NCBI RefSeq assembly: GCF_001189845.1
Contig: NZ_LFLZ01000091.1
Location: forward strand, 1-32,536
Reading direction: 5' to 3'
DNA: 32,536 nt
Source of the DNA: Bradyrhizobium tropiciagri
Lineage (GTDB): Bacteria > Pseudomonadota > Alphaproteobacteria > Rhizobiales > Xanthobacteraceae
The notes under the pieces are model-generated. The model saw nothing but the letters and a program-made list of their open reading frames with translations. It made no database searches and was not told the DNA's origin. The translations under genes were made by a program, and so were the position numbers. Positions 24,889-32,536 of this stretch are shown here, one piece after another (within the stretch, counting starts at the first letter, position 1; each line of letters begins with the position of its first letter).

Positions 24889-25125
24889 ATGCCAGCAACT
24901 GCTTTTTCAGTCAGATTCGCCCGCGAACTCGATGTCGACCAGCTTGCGATGCTGATGACAGGCGTGCAGCCGACATCGGAACGCGATGGGGCCGAGCTTC
25001 TTAGCGCATTTGGCGACGCGATCCGCGCCGATATTCAATGCTCATCGTGCGGCAAGTTCGGTGCTCGCGTCGTTCGCTCCGCAAAGTCGCGCACATCATT
25101 CCTCCTAAAGGAAACGCGACCTTCA
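24889..25125 (+). pseudogene. Hypothetical protein, 5' fragment with CxxC
   Basis: ATG at 24889, after a GGGG stretch. The first 75 or so codons have protein-like composition: SVRFARELDVDQLAMLMTGV, ERDGAELLSAFGDAIRADIQ and CSSCGKFGARVVRSAKSR, with a CxxC that may bind zinc. Downstream the frame stays open but runs antisense through the dienelactone-hydrolase fragment, so the 3' part of the original gene seems to be lost. Family not recognised. Confidence 0.45.
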
Positions 25126-25201
25126 CGGCATCAGCAAGGCGAAGCGGCGTGTCTGGCAAAATTTCTGGTTGTGTTGTACACGTCATCGAGGGTCGCAGCG
25201 T

Positions 25202-25435
25202 TCCACCAGAACCATGAAGCAGCACGACGGCGGGCAATTTGTCGTTACCAGCTCTTGGAATGCGCAGCTCACCCGCGACGGTCACCGGTTGACCGTCGGT
25301 CCGACCCGCCAAGAAATCGGAATCCTTGAGGGTGACCGACGAGATCGGATAAATTTCTAAGCGCGCCACCTGAGAATTGGCCGATGCGACCGTTGCCGCG
25401 AGAATTGTAGCTGCTGCTATAGCTTCTTTCATCAT
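25202..25435 (-). pseudogene. Secreted dienelactone hydrolase/alpha-beta hydrolase, 5' fragment
   Basis: ATG at 25435 opens a signal peptide of about 21 residues (MMKEAIAAATILAATVASAN-S) followed by SSVTLKDSDFLAGR, VTVAGELRIPRAG and LPAVVLLHGSGG, the beta-strand and oxyanion loop that begin many dienelactone-hydrolase-type alpha/beta hydrolases. Beyond GSGG the family pattern disappears and no nucleophile elbow (GxSxG or GxCxG) is found, so the gene has lost most of its length. The frame stays open to 25001 by chance. Confidence 0.7.
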
Positions 25436-25693
25436 TCTTCACACCGTGGCGAGAACAGCCACTGTCGCTCATAAAGATTGCACGGCATTAAGTCCATCCC
25501 GACGCTGTCGCGGGGCAGGTAAATCGATTGCTCGAAACGGTATTCACCTCCTTGTTCTTGTTAGCCGTCGAGTCTCTTCACTGCGGCCTTCTACAGCGCG
25601 CGGCAATTGGCCTTGGAGAAACATTTGGCCTCCAGAAAATCCCTTGTTCGAGCCCGTTTGGATCAGTGACGGTCGCAAAAGCACCACGCTTAG

Positions 25694-26833
25694 TTACGCG
25701 ATAACCATTCTGGCAAGGAGGGCCGCCAACTCGCTCTGGCGCGACACTCCAACCTTAGAGAAGACTCGCTTGAGAACTACGCGGGCCGTTCCCTCGGCAA
25801 TACCCAACCTTTCGGCTGCTTCCGGTGGCGAAAGTCCTGACCCAACGAGCGCTGCAACACGCGCTTCGCCGAGGGTTAAGCCGAGAAGGTCGCGGACTAT
25901 TGCGGGATCCGCTACGGCGTTCGCTAATGGATCGACCGCCAAAACAATGGCGCGCGCATCCATTAGCAATCGGGTCGCGGCATCCTGCAACCCCGAGCCG
26001 GGAACGGAAAGGACGTAAAGTACGAGAGGCCGGTCAGAACTCTCTCGATGAATCAAGATCGGTTTTGGGGAGTTGCTGTCCGCATCGACCGCGAGCATCT
26101 GGTCAATTGCTGTTTCAAGGTCCCGTTGCTCCAGCGACCGGGCAACGGCGAGTCGGTTGTTAACGATCTCCAAGCCACCGCCGCCAAGACAGCTGATCGC
26201 TGCAGGATTGGAGAAGACTATGCGCTTGCTGCAATCTACGATAAAAACGCCGATGCCAATCCGTGCCAGCGCATCGCCCAGCGCCAGCTTGGATATCTCG
26301 GCATCAAACAGCTGTACGCTCAGGCGCAGCGCGTTTTCGGCGTGACGCGCCAAGCGCGTGAGTACCTCGAGTTCCTTATCCGAGAACGGCGCTTCTGCCT
26401 TGGCGCGCTGGACGCCAATCCAGACATCGATGCTTGGGTCAGGTGAAATAGCGGCGCCAGCGACCCAGCCGAGACCGTGCGGAACCAGAAACTCGGTGTA
26501 GATCGGATGTTTTTCAATCTCTTCCGGGGTTACTAGATGACGATCCGTAACCGCTTCCGTGCCCCTTACATATCCCTGCTCGACGGCTCTGACGGCACGG
26601 ATATCGTGGCGCCACCACTTCTCTTGGTAAGCGTCGTGGAGTGCGCTGAGCTTGGGGGAAACGATTGTTCCAAAGCTGCCGTCGTCGCGACGCCACATCA
26701 ATACGGTGCCAACTGCGCCGAAGACATCGGCAATAGCCTGGAGCGCCAGCGGCCAGTTGGATCGATGCGGCGCCGAATTGTAAATAGCCTCAATCGCCGC
26801 AATGAAGCGGGCACTCTCTGTCCCGTTAGTCAT
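25694..26833 (-). CDS. LuxR-type transcriptional regulator (second of tandem pair)
   Basis: Cytoplasmic regulator of 379 residues. Residues 1-310 appear to be a sensor region with PAS-like character (IYNSAPHRSNWPLALQAIAD at the start, GVFIVDCSKRIVFSNPAA near 200-217). The C-terminal helix-turn-helix of the LuxR/FixJ type lies at about 315-377 (LTLGEARVAALVGSGLSPPE, AERLGIAEGTARVVLKRVFS, KVGVSRQSELAALL). It overlaps the preceding regulator gene by 4 nt (ATGA at 26830-26833), so both are made together. No typical autoinducer-binding domain or receiver domain is apparent. Target genes are unknown; the secreted gene at 28805 is the nearest divergent candidate. Confidence 0.88.
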   Translation of the reverse strand: MTNGTESARFIAAIEAIYNSAPHRSNWPLALQAIADVFGAVGTVLMWRRDDGSFGTIVSPKLSALHDAYQEKWWRHDIRAVRAVEQGYVRGTEAVTDRHLVTPEEIEKHPIYTEFLVPHGLGWVAGAAISPDPSIDVWIGVQRAKAEAPFSDKELEVLTRLARHAENALRLSVQLFDAEISKLALGDALARIGIGVFIVDCSKRIVFSNPAAISCLGGGGLEIVNNRLAVARSLEQRDLETAIDQMLAVDADSNSPKPILIHRESSDRPLVLYVLSVPGSGLQDAATRLLMDARAIVLAVDPLANAVADPAIVRDLLGLTLGEARVAALVGSGLSPPEAAERLGIAEGTARVVLKRVFSKVGVSRQSELAALLARMVIA

Positions 26834-27975
26834 GTAGAAAATCCGCTCCTATTGCCGCCTAAGGCAGTGCCAACAAGTATGCTGACGAGTTCAGCCTGCC
26901 TGGAAACGCCCGTCTTGCTGAAGACAGACTTCAATTGCTGCCAAACCGCGCCGACGGTCACACCCGCGCCTGTCGCTATGTCATCGACGGTTTTGCCGCC
27001 GGCAATCCAGCGCGCAACGTTTGCTTCCGCTGGCGTCAGATCAAACAAGCCCTGAATTATCTGAACAGGTGCAAGCTTTTGTTGCGAAACAGTCGTGAGG
27101 ATGAGGATGCAAGACGCCGCGAACATGTCATTTGCAACGCCTCGCACTGGAACGACGTGCACAATGGAGGCCAGCGACTCCTCGGTCGCAGCTATCGGAA
27201 TAGAGCGCACCTGACCGGCTGATTGACCGTCGACCTGCTGCAACGCTAGCGCAAGCAAGCTATCGGCCCGCTTATCGACCAGGCCGATCCGAGGCCTCCG
27301 ATCTTGAACGACACGAGGCACAAGATCGTCGAGCAGCTTGTTGGCAGCCAGCAGGCGATGGGAGCGTGAGAGAACCGCGGCTGGTAAGCCGATGAGCCCT
27401 AGAACTTCGGCCGCGGCTCGCGCTCGCTCCAGACCCAATCGCCCTGAAATGAGCGCCGCCCGGGCCAGATGCGCCCTTAGCGGGTCAAGCGCGGCAACAG
27501 TTTCGTTGGAAACCGGCCCATCCTCAAACCGGCGCTCCCAACTGAAAACAAGAAGATCTTCGCTCGGCGCCCGAATGACCGTGCCAACGCACCACCCTCC
27601 GCCCTTGCTCCGGAGATATTGATAAAACGGATCGCGGTCCATCTCCTCAGGAGTGAAGAGCTGATGGTCGGACACAAACCCGTCGTGAGCACTGGCGAAT
27701 GCTCGCTCAGGGCGTGGGTTGTACGGCTCCAGCCCTCTTTCGACGAATTCCGCATACAAGGGCCGCATGATGGATGAGCCAGCCCAGGCAGTGTGCTGAG
27801 AATTAGCTGTAAACAGCAGGCCGCCAATGGAGCTGAGTTGCCGTGCAATCCGATCAAGAACGCCGTCCCAAAGCTCTGGTACAGCCGCAGCCTCGTAGAT
27901 TCGATCGATCAGGTCGTCTGTAACTTCGAACACGTAATGCCCCTCGTTCCGCGAACGGGATATGACAACCGGCAT
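26830..27975 (-). CDS. LuxR-type transcriptional regulator (first of tandem pair)
   Basis: Regulator of 381 residues from the ATG at 27975; the longer frame to 28065 adds 30 residues of low-complexity sequence that I consider non-coding. The layout matches its neighbour: a long N-terminal sensor region beginning DDLIDRIYEAAAVPELWDGV, a middle part with LPAAVLSRSHRLLAANKLLD, and a LuxR-type HTH at the end (FDLTPAEANVARWIAGGKTV, GVTVGAVWQQLKSVFSKTGV, SRQAELVS). The same opening and ending patterns in both genes indicate an old tandem duplication. The promoter should be in the 27976-28804 stretch. Confidence 0.87.
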   Translation of the reverse strand: MPVVISRSRNEGHYVFEVTDDLIDRIYEAAAVPELWDGVLDRIARQLSSIGGLLFTANSQHTAWAGSSIMRPLYAEFVERGLEPYNPRPERAFASAHDGFVSDHQLFTPEEMDRDPFYQYLRSKGGGWCVGTVIRAPSEDLLVFSWERRFEDGPVSNETVAALDPLRAHLARAALISGRLGLERARAAAEVLGLIGLPAAVLSRSHRLLAANKLLDDLVPRVVQDRRPRIGLVDKRADSLLALALQQVDGQSAGQVRSIPIAATEESLASIVHVVPVRGVANDMFAASCILILTTVSQQKLAPVQIIQGLFDLTPAEANVARWIAGGKTVDDIATGAGVTVGAVWQQLKSVFSKTGVSRQAELVSILVGTALGGNRSGFST

Positions 27976-28804
27976 GTAACAGGCGCAAGAATTCGAAGAT
28001 GATGCGTTGTTGCGTATTCTGGCGCTTTGCAGCCTGCAGCCTCGCTGCTGTTCGCCGGTCACCACCCAATATCTTCATGATTCGTTTTGCCATCAGGCTA
28101 CTAAGAAAGGACTTCCATCAATTTCGCGTCGAGCCGGTAGCCGGATTTGCTCGTTCACTCGGCAGCTGAGTAGTGCGCGTAAGATATATAACGAGCGAGC
28201 TGTCTCGTTTCTCACCTGAAGTATGTCGGCGCAGCCTCATATTGGTACGCTTAGTACAAAGGAGATTGTCAGTTCGCGACGCTCCGTTGCGGCGCTGCTG
28301 TGACGATCCTCAACGGGATGGATGTTCGAGATCCGCGAGGCGCCAGAGACGAATATGCGCCCGCGATACAGGTGCGCGTACCACGGCGATGCTTCGAACT
28401 GCCGGCGTCGACTGCGTCAGGGGCAATGACGACATCGTAGTCGTCGATCAAGGGGCACGGTGACGATCAAGCCTGACTCGTATCAGGTGCCGGGCTCATT
28501 CTGCCGACAAGGAGCGAGGGTGATACCCCAATTGGTATAAGACGACGCTACGTGCTTCTTTTAAGAAGCATTGTCTCCCGGATGCTTCAGCCATGCGACG
28601 TCTCCCAAATGGTAGATGCGGCAACTGCTCGAGACGATCCATTGTCTGAGAACGCGTTATGCGATCGGCACACCGCATTCTTTTTGCGCTGGGCAGATTG
28701 GAGGAAGCAAAACCCGCTTTTTATTGCGCGTGCGCGCTCCACACCGAGCGCGCTGAAGGGAATGCCCGACGGGCTTTATTGATGAGAATTGATAGGAGAG
28801 AAAA
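27976..28804. promoter_or_regulatory. Divergent intergenic region with several dyads
   Basis: About 830 nt between the divergently read LuxR pair and secreted gene; no supported gene. It holds three symmetrical elements: an interrupted dyad around CCAATTGG (28522-28537), a near-perfect 18-bp palindrome TGCTTCTT-TT-AAGAAGCA (28553-28570), and 7-bp arms GCGCGCT/AGCGCGC (28732-28738 and 28747-28753) about 50 nt before the secreted gene. Any could be operators for the regulators; the last could also be a leader hairpin. Confidence 0.45.
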
Positions 28805-29587
28805 GTGTCCTTCTTGTCCCGAACGTTGGCGGTGATCTCAACCGCCAGTATCGTACTTCTTGCGAAGCCTGCCTTTGCCGGCGAAAACGACAAACTCCAC
28901 AGCAAAACTCTAGACGTACGAACCGTCCTGAGCTTCAAGATCGCCGACTCGGCGGTTCAAAAGATGCTGCCGGAAGGCTGGCAAATGGAGCCGCCCGGTG
29001 CCGGACCGTCCAAGGGATCCAACCTCTCAGTCGTCTTGATTGACCAAATCTTGGCCCAAGATGCCGACGGAAAGTCGATAGATCCTGGTCGCGGCGCCGT
29101 ACTGGTCGTACCGGCCAAGAAGCAAGGGATGGAAAAAGCCGTACCGATGGTAATCGGTGGCTTGTTCTCGCCTGCAAGTTACGCTCCCGGCCTCTACAGC
29201 AACTATGTCTACGCGAAGGCTGCCTTAGACAGGACGATCCACAGCGACCCTGCCGGAGTGACGAATGTCGAGGAGGCATGGTCCTTCACGACGGACGGCG
29301 AAGATTCGCTTCAGGTCCACGTTGAATATACTCGCGGTGCACTTGGGCGGGCTAATGTCGAATTGCCCGTCTATTCGGGAGCCAAACCGGACTTCTATCG
29401 AATATATCGCTATGAGCAAGCCGCTGACGTGGTGCGCAGCACAGTGACGGGAATCGATCGCGCGCAAAGGGTCTCGTTCAAGGCGTCCGGTCGGCAACTT
29501 GCTCCTCTGTTCGATGGTTCGGAGCAACTCATCAGCATTACCGCAATCCCTTGGTATTCGCGGCAGATATTTCTCCCGCGATCGTAA
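28805..29587 (+). CDS. Secreted protein of unknown function
   Basis: Protein of 260 residues with a clear signal peptide of about 25 residues (MSFLSRTLAVISTASIVLLA-KPAFA) and no further membrane helix, so probably periplasmic or released. The start is a GTG with GGAG 8 nt upstream. The mature part contains SFKIADSAVQKMLPEGWQME, LIDQILAQDADGK, FSPASYAPGLYSNYVYAKAA and SFKASGRQLAPLFDGSEQLI. The layout (opening about a value at which a compound 'scores' the residue MLPEGW, then strands) loosely recalls acetoacetate-decarboxylase-like folds, but I do not recognise the family. It is intact, followed by a strong terminator, and divergent from the LuxR pair. Confidence 0.85.
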   Translation: MSFLSRTLAVISTASIVLLAKPAFAGENDKLHSKTLDVRTVLSFKIADSAVQKMLPEGWQMEPPGAGPSKGSNLSVVLIDQILAQDADGKSIDPGRGAVLVVPAKKQGMEKAVPMVIGGLFSPASYAPGLYSNYVYAKAALDRTIHSDPAGVTNVEEAWSFTTDGEDSLQVHVEYTRGALGRANVELPVYSGAKPDFYRIYRYEQAADVVRSTVTGIDRAQRVSFKASGRQLAPLFDGSEQLISITAIPWYSRQIFLPRS

Positions 29588-29598
29588 GCCGGCATCCA

Positions 29599-29632
29599 GG
29601 AAGAAGCCCCCCGCAAACTCCGGGCTTCTTCC
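29599..29632 (+). terminator. Hairpin terminator of secreted gene
   Basis: Perfect 11-bp repeat GGAAGAAGCCC (29599-29609) and GGGCTTCTTCC (29622-29632) with a 12-nt loop, starting 12 nt after the stop codon of the secreted gene. The following T-tract is short. Because the stem also reads well on the other strand, it may act in both directions. Confidence 0.8.
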
Positions 29633-29733
29633 TTCACGATGAGCACCAAATAGCTTGAGGCTGCCGTGGCGAAAAACGCATGGCGAAAATTGCGCGGCAC
29701 ACATGCCTACGGTTGACGGATCAAATGCAAGCC

Positions 29734-29886
29734 ATGACGGATGAGAAAGACGATCGCTGGTCGAAACAGTCTTCGAACGATGTGCGACGCCGCGAGAACC
29801 TGACTGACGTAGTTGAGGGCTGCGGGCTCATCATTGGATTGGTTGTCTTAGTTATACTGTCATTTCTTGGCAGAGGTGTGCCATGA
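29734..29886 (+). CDS. Small single-helix membrane protein
   Basis: Predicted product of 50 residues from the ATG at 29734: a charged N-terminal part (MTDEKDDRWSKQSSNDVRRR) and one hydrophobic helix (CGLIIGLVVLVILSFLG) near the end, so a small bitopic inner-membrane protein. A longer frame starts at 29680, but the residues it adds look unrelated. No strong ribosome binding site. It overlaps the next small frame by 4 nt. Function unknown. Confidence 0.5.
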   Translation: MTDEKDDRWSKQSSNDVRRRENLTDVVEGCGLIIGLVVLVILSFLGRGVP

Positions 29887-30044
29887 CGGATCAGATTCGT
29901 GAATGGTCGCTGCTGGCGGCAGGATCCAGGGACACGACTGTGACCGTTTCGGCCGCATTTCTCCGCTTCGTTGGAGCATGTGTCTCACGCGCCCCAATGG
30001 CACGCGGTTTTTATTCGATCACCTCGTCGTCGCGCGATGAGTAG
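29883..30044 (+). CDS. Small hypothetical ORF overlapping the previous one
   Basis: Frame of 53 codons from the ATG at 29883, which overlaps the stop of the small membrane protein (ATGA) and has AGAGG 8 nt upstream. It begins MTDQIREWSLLAAGSRDTTV and ends SITSSSRDE. The 12 nt around its start (GCCATGACGGAT, 29880-29891) repeat those around the start of the previous ORF (29731-29742). No family recognised; the start context is the main support. Confidence 0.35.
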   Translation: MTDQIREWSLLAAGSRDTTVTVSAAFLRFVGACVSRAPMARGFYSITSSSRDE

Positions 30045-30141
30045 GGGTTCGTTTTGATTGCAGTGTCAGCAGCTTGTCTGAATCATTCAAACCTCTTCCG
30101 GCATCGTTGATGCCGGCCGTCAACATGGCGCACGATGCCGA

Positions 30142-30668
30142 TCACCGCCAGTCAGCCGTTTCGGGCATAGCACTGACTTCGCTGTCAGTGGTCAGTGCCA
30201 TGCTAAATCGCCCTGCGCCTCTGGACTCGGTTTCAAACTTGACGACTTTTCCTGAGAGCGCGGCGAGGGTGCCGGAAGCAAACTTGAACAGTGCTTTTCC
30301 AGATGATTTGCTACCCGCGTATCTGCCATCCTCCCTCACAAGGGCCACAGTCCCCTCGGTGAGTTGGGTAACCGCAAGCCCCCCGGCGCCCGGACAACTC
30401 CGCCGGCAGACAAATACGTTCCTTGAAGGCCATCCCACTCACTAATCGACGAGCCAGTGTAAACCGCGCCTTTCAGCAGGCCCTCCACGCCAAAACACGA
30501 ATATTGAAGGCTGCGGAGCAGATGCCAATCCCCACCGATGACGTCGTGGCTTGCCGCGCCAATGACGCTGCATTCGTATCGCCCCACCGTTTCCGCTTGC
30601 GCAACTCCGCTTGCGACAATCAAGCTCAAGGTGGAATACACCACCGTAACGATGAAGTGCTTGCCCAT
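30142..30668 (-). pseudogene. Small secreted protein, frameshifted
   Basis: About 175 residues in two frames. The ATG at 30668 has AGGACA upstream and opens a signal peptide (MGKHFIVTVVYSTLSLIVAS-GVAQA) followed by ETVGRYECSVIGAASHDVIG, LQYSCFGVEGLLKGAVYTG and SISEWDGLQGTYLSAGGVVR. At a run of six C (plus strand, 30379-30384) the frame breaks; one more C would restore it and give LAVTQLTEGTVALVREDGRY, SSGKALFKFASGTLAALSGK and a normal end at 30142. The protein family is not named but a second, more damaged copy starts at 24214. Either a real mutation at a homopolymer or a sequencing error. Confidence 0.7.
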
Positions 30669-31196
30669 CGAAGTTGTCCTCTAAGCGAATGTGTCAGTGC
30701 GCACACACGATCAATCGCGGGGTTCTTGAGCGATAGTCATGCCACCGAGGCGTAGCCGTTATCCTATACTGCTCGCACCTCCCATTTGGGATATGACATC
30801 GTTCGTTGATCGCGCCATGTCACGACGGCAACAAACGACGTCGCAATCCAGCTAAACAAAGCGGGTGTACGGCTGGCAATGGTTCCAAATCAGGCGCTGC
30901 GTAAGCCGTAAGAATGTCCGACAGTAGAGGCGGCGAGGTTTTGCAGGTGCAGACACGCGCAACCTAGCCGTCTGTGCCGAGTAAGCTGCGCAGTGCATGT
31001 CTCAGCCGATAGCTTTTCTCACACTGCGGTTGTTTGCTCTGGATGCCGTCCGATATCAGTCGAGACGGTGCGCGAGCGGCCGATCTTAGATCATCGGTAC
31101 GGAACACACCTCGCGCAAGATGTCGTCAGCAACGGTCAAGTTTACCTTTGCCAACGAAGCGGCCTTCTAAAGTTGGCGAGCGCTTTCTGCTCCGTC

Positions 31197-31385
31197 TTAG
31201 CAACGGCCAGGCTGACCCGCAGCGCTGGACCAGTGCTCAGATTGCCGCAGCTCATTCCCTAGCCGCATCAGGGTGAGCTTTAGCCAGATCGTTTCCTGCC
31301 TCTCGCGCCTGCTACGTCGAAATAGCGACTCGACATACGTGCGCATCCGGAAACGGTAAAGCACTCGGTAGAACTGGCTGGCCAT
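31197..31385 (-). CDS. Doubtful small basic protein
   Basis: Frame of 62 codons beginning MASQFYRVLYRFRMRTYVES, continuing LFRRSRRERQETIWLKLTLM. The first 48 residues have plausible helical, Arg-rich protein composition; the last part looks random. A weak GAG lies upstream of the ATG. No family recognised; possibly a 5' or internal fragment of a larger gene. Confidence 0.25.
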   Translation of the reverse strand: MASQFYRVLYRFRMRTYVESLFRRSRRERQETIWLKLTLMRLGNELRQSEHWSSAAGQPGRC

Positions 31386-31880
31386 GTCTTACTCGTATGC
31401 TGTTTCACGTCAGTATCCTCCTCCTAGTTCAAGAAATAAATCAATTGATGCCACTCTGACGATTAAAACCATCATCCAGGCGCCGTTCTGCCGCGGATTT
31501 CACCACGTCGATTGGAATTCAAAGGATCCCGGTTAGGCTGTGTCCTTCGGTAGTCGGGTTCTAGCGAACGCCACTAGCCCCTTCCCGTCGTCTGGCAGAG
31601 CCGTCCGACAGGCAGGCGGTGGGCACGAACGCCCACGCTGGAAGGACATACACATCTCCCCGCGGCTTTCAAAATATGTAACGCCGCTTTGGCCGCTAAT
31701 AGGTTTCCACGAGCTTGGGAGGGGTGGATCGGAAGCATCCTGCGTAAGAAGCTGAACCTTCTGACCTATAAATCCCATGGCGTGTACGTCGTGCCGATGG
31801 CCGGGAGGCAGAAGGTCGAAATATTGTGTCGACGATATGGAGTTAATGTCGTTATCGGCCCGTCGTCGATCGGGCATGAG

Positions 31881-32015
31881 GGGGACGTGGGGACTTCGGG
31901 GACATCCTAGCCGCACCCAAAAGCAGCCCCCTGAGCGACGCAAGCACACTTGATGACAGGTTCTTTGGTGCTTGCCGCGTCGCTCTGCCACATCCCCAAG
32001 TCCCCATCTCCACCC
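31881..32015. repeat. Imperfect inverted G-rich repeats
   Basis: The left arm (31881-31905) holds three GGGGAC units in a row with 2-3 nt spacing; the right arm (31989-32015) reads, on the other strand, GGGGACTTGGGGAT preceded by GGAGAT. The arms match at about three quarters of positions, about 85 nt apart. Purpose not known; it could form a large imperfect stem or mark element ends. Confidence 0.4.
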
Positions 32016-32185
32016 GATCTTCATGCCGGATGGGCCATCCTTTCTGAAGCCAAGATAGTTAGAATGAGGGGCGCAGTTTTGTAGTAAGTGCCGAGTCGGC
32101 ACTTTTTCGTGTCTCGGTCGAGACCACTTTCAGGGCGATCATAGCGTGCGTGCCTGTCATCTCGCTGGCCGGCCTTGCACCAACT

Positions 32186-32526
32186 ATGCATCACCTTCGT
32201 CCGCATCGTCGTCGCTGGGGGCTGACCCAGCAGGAGCTCGCATTTCTAATTGGCGTAAAGAGCCGAACCGCCATTTCTCGAATTGAAGGGTTGAAGCGAA
32301 GACCAAGCCTCAATGCGGCGCTCATATGCTCGATGATCTTCGATATACCCGCATTGGACCTATTCCCCGGAATCCTCTCGGGGCTCCGCAAGCCATTCTC
32401 GCGCGGGCCAACGAACTCTATGACGAACTTCAGGGCGATCCCTCCAGAGCGGCGCGCCTGAAGTTCGATTTTCTCGAACCGCTGTTGCAGCGGGTAGAAG
32501 CAAAGCAGGTCAAACAGAGCGTATGA
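32186..32526 (+). pseudogene. XRE-family HTH regulator, frameshifted
   Basis: The ATG at 32186 opens a Cro/CI-type helix-turn-helix: LRPHRRRWGLTQQELAFLIG, SRTAISRIEGLKRRPSLNAA and IPALDLFPGI. At a run of four G (32380-32383) the frame breaks; one more G would continue into QAILARANELYDELQGDPSR, ARLKFDFLEPLLQRVEAKQV and a stop at 32526, which is the expected end of this rhizobial XRE type. Such genes are often found on integrative elements. A frame from a GTG at 32150 adds 12 residues and is less likely. Single-base indel, real or from sequencing. Confidence 0.75.
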
Positions 32527-32536
32527 TAGCGCCGAA

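Larger units (their letters stand above)
30669..32185. other. Gene-poor stretch with G-rich inverted repeats
   Basis: About 1.5 kb with no well-supported gene apart from the doubtful small frame at 31197-31385. An open frame of 189 codons on the minus strand (31533-32102) has unusual composition (many Pro, Arg, Cys) and no family match, so I do not call it. G-rich repeats at 31881-31905 and 31989-32015 are listed separately. Confidence 0.4.

Noticed and set aside
25569..25693. Possible glyoxalase-type C-terminus on the minus strand (FATVTDPNG)
   Set aside because: Only about ten residues fit, and there is no upstream domain because the LuxR gene ends just before it.
30064..30090. Possible tts-box or nod-box-like sequence
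   Set aside because: Only short pieces (GTCAG, CTTGTC) agree; spacing and the rest do not fit, and no type III secretion or nod gene follows.
31533..32102. Open frame of 189 codons on the minus strand
   Set aside because: Composition rich in Pro, Arg and Cys, no domain pattern, no ribosome binding site, and it runs through the G-rich inverted repeats; likely a chance frame.

Overview
The window looks like accessory DNA of an alphaproteobacterium of the order Hyphomicrobiales, most like the symbiosis or genomic islands of Bradyrhizobium and Mesorhizobium. This is inferred from protein style (MHS-type MFS carrier, ribose-type ABC genes, DUF736, XRE and phage-type integrase remnants, many secreted proteins of unknown function), moderately high GC judged by eye, and a very high load of broken genes. 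No rRNA, tRNA, CRISPR array or replication origin was recognised.

Layout. 1-1090: no supported gene, one minus-strand terminator. 1095-7573 (minus): a ribose-type ABC importer (periplasmic binding protein, two permeases, double ATPase) with an amidase encoded upstream, probably a uptake-and-hydrolysis module for a small amide or sugar-like compound. 8130-8537: SnoaL-like protein. 10021-12106 (plus): a NodU/TobZ-type carbamoyltransferase whose 3' end runs into a beheaded serine-protease gene, followed by a degraded tyrosine integrase (12119-12508, minus). 12630-19037 (minus): cobW-like GTPase (frameshifted), a P-loop NTPase, a metallopeptidase-CapA fusion and an MsbA-type ABC exporter; the last three are joined by ATGA start/stop overlaps. 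This is the best candidate for an undescribed system. 19690-21251: IS transposase remnant and an intact MFS transporter. 21391-21972: truncated DUF736, a cluster of palindromes, and a truncated coiled-coil leader. 22211-25435: intact thioredoxin/TlpA-like gene surrounded by gene fragments (serine hydrolase, secreted proteins, IclR, dienelactone hydrolase). 25694-27975 (minus): two tandem LuxR-type regulators with an ATGA overlap. 28805-29587 (plus): secreted protein of unknown function with a clean terminator. 29734-32526: two tiny overlapping ORFs, a frameshifted secreted protein, a largely empty stretch with G-rich inverted repeats, and a frameshifted XRE regulator.

How the genes may work together. 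The binding protein, permeases and ATPase form one importer, with a strong hairpin after the binding-protein gene that probably sets its higher expression. In the 12.6-19 kb operon, the soluble P-loop NTPase, the two-domain metallopeptidase-CapA protein and the exporter are translationally coupled and so probably made in fixed ratio; a role in making, trimming and exporting a peptide or glutamyl polymer is a hypothesis, not a demonstrated function. The LuxR pair is divergent from the secreted 28805 gene and may control it. Around these working units the sequence shows repeated insertion, deletion and fusion, with at least ten gene remnants.
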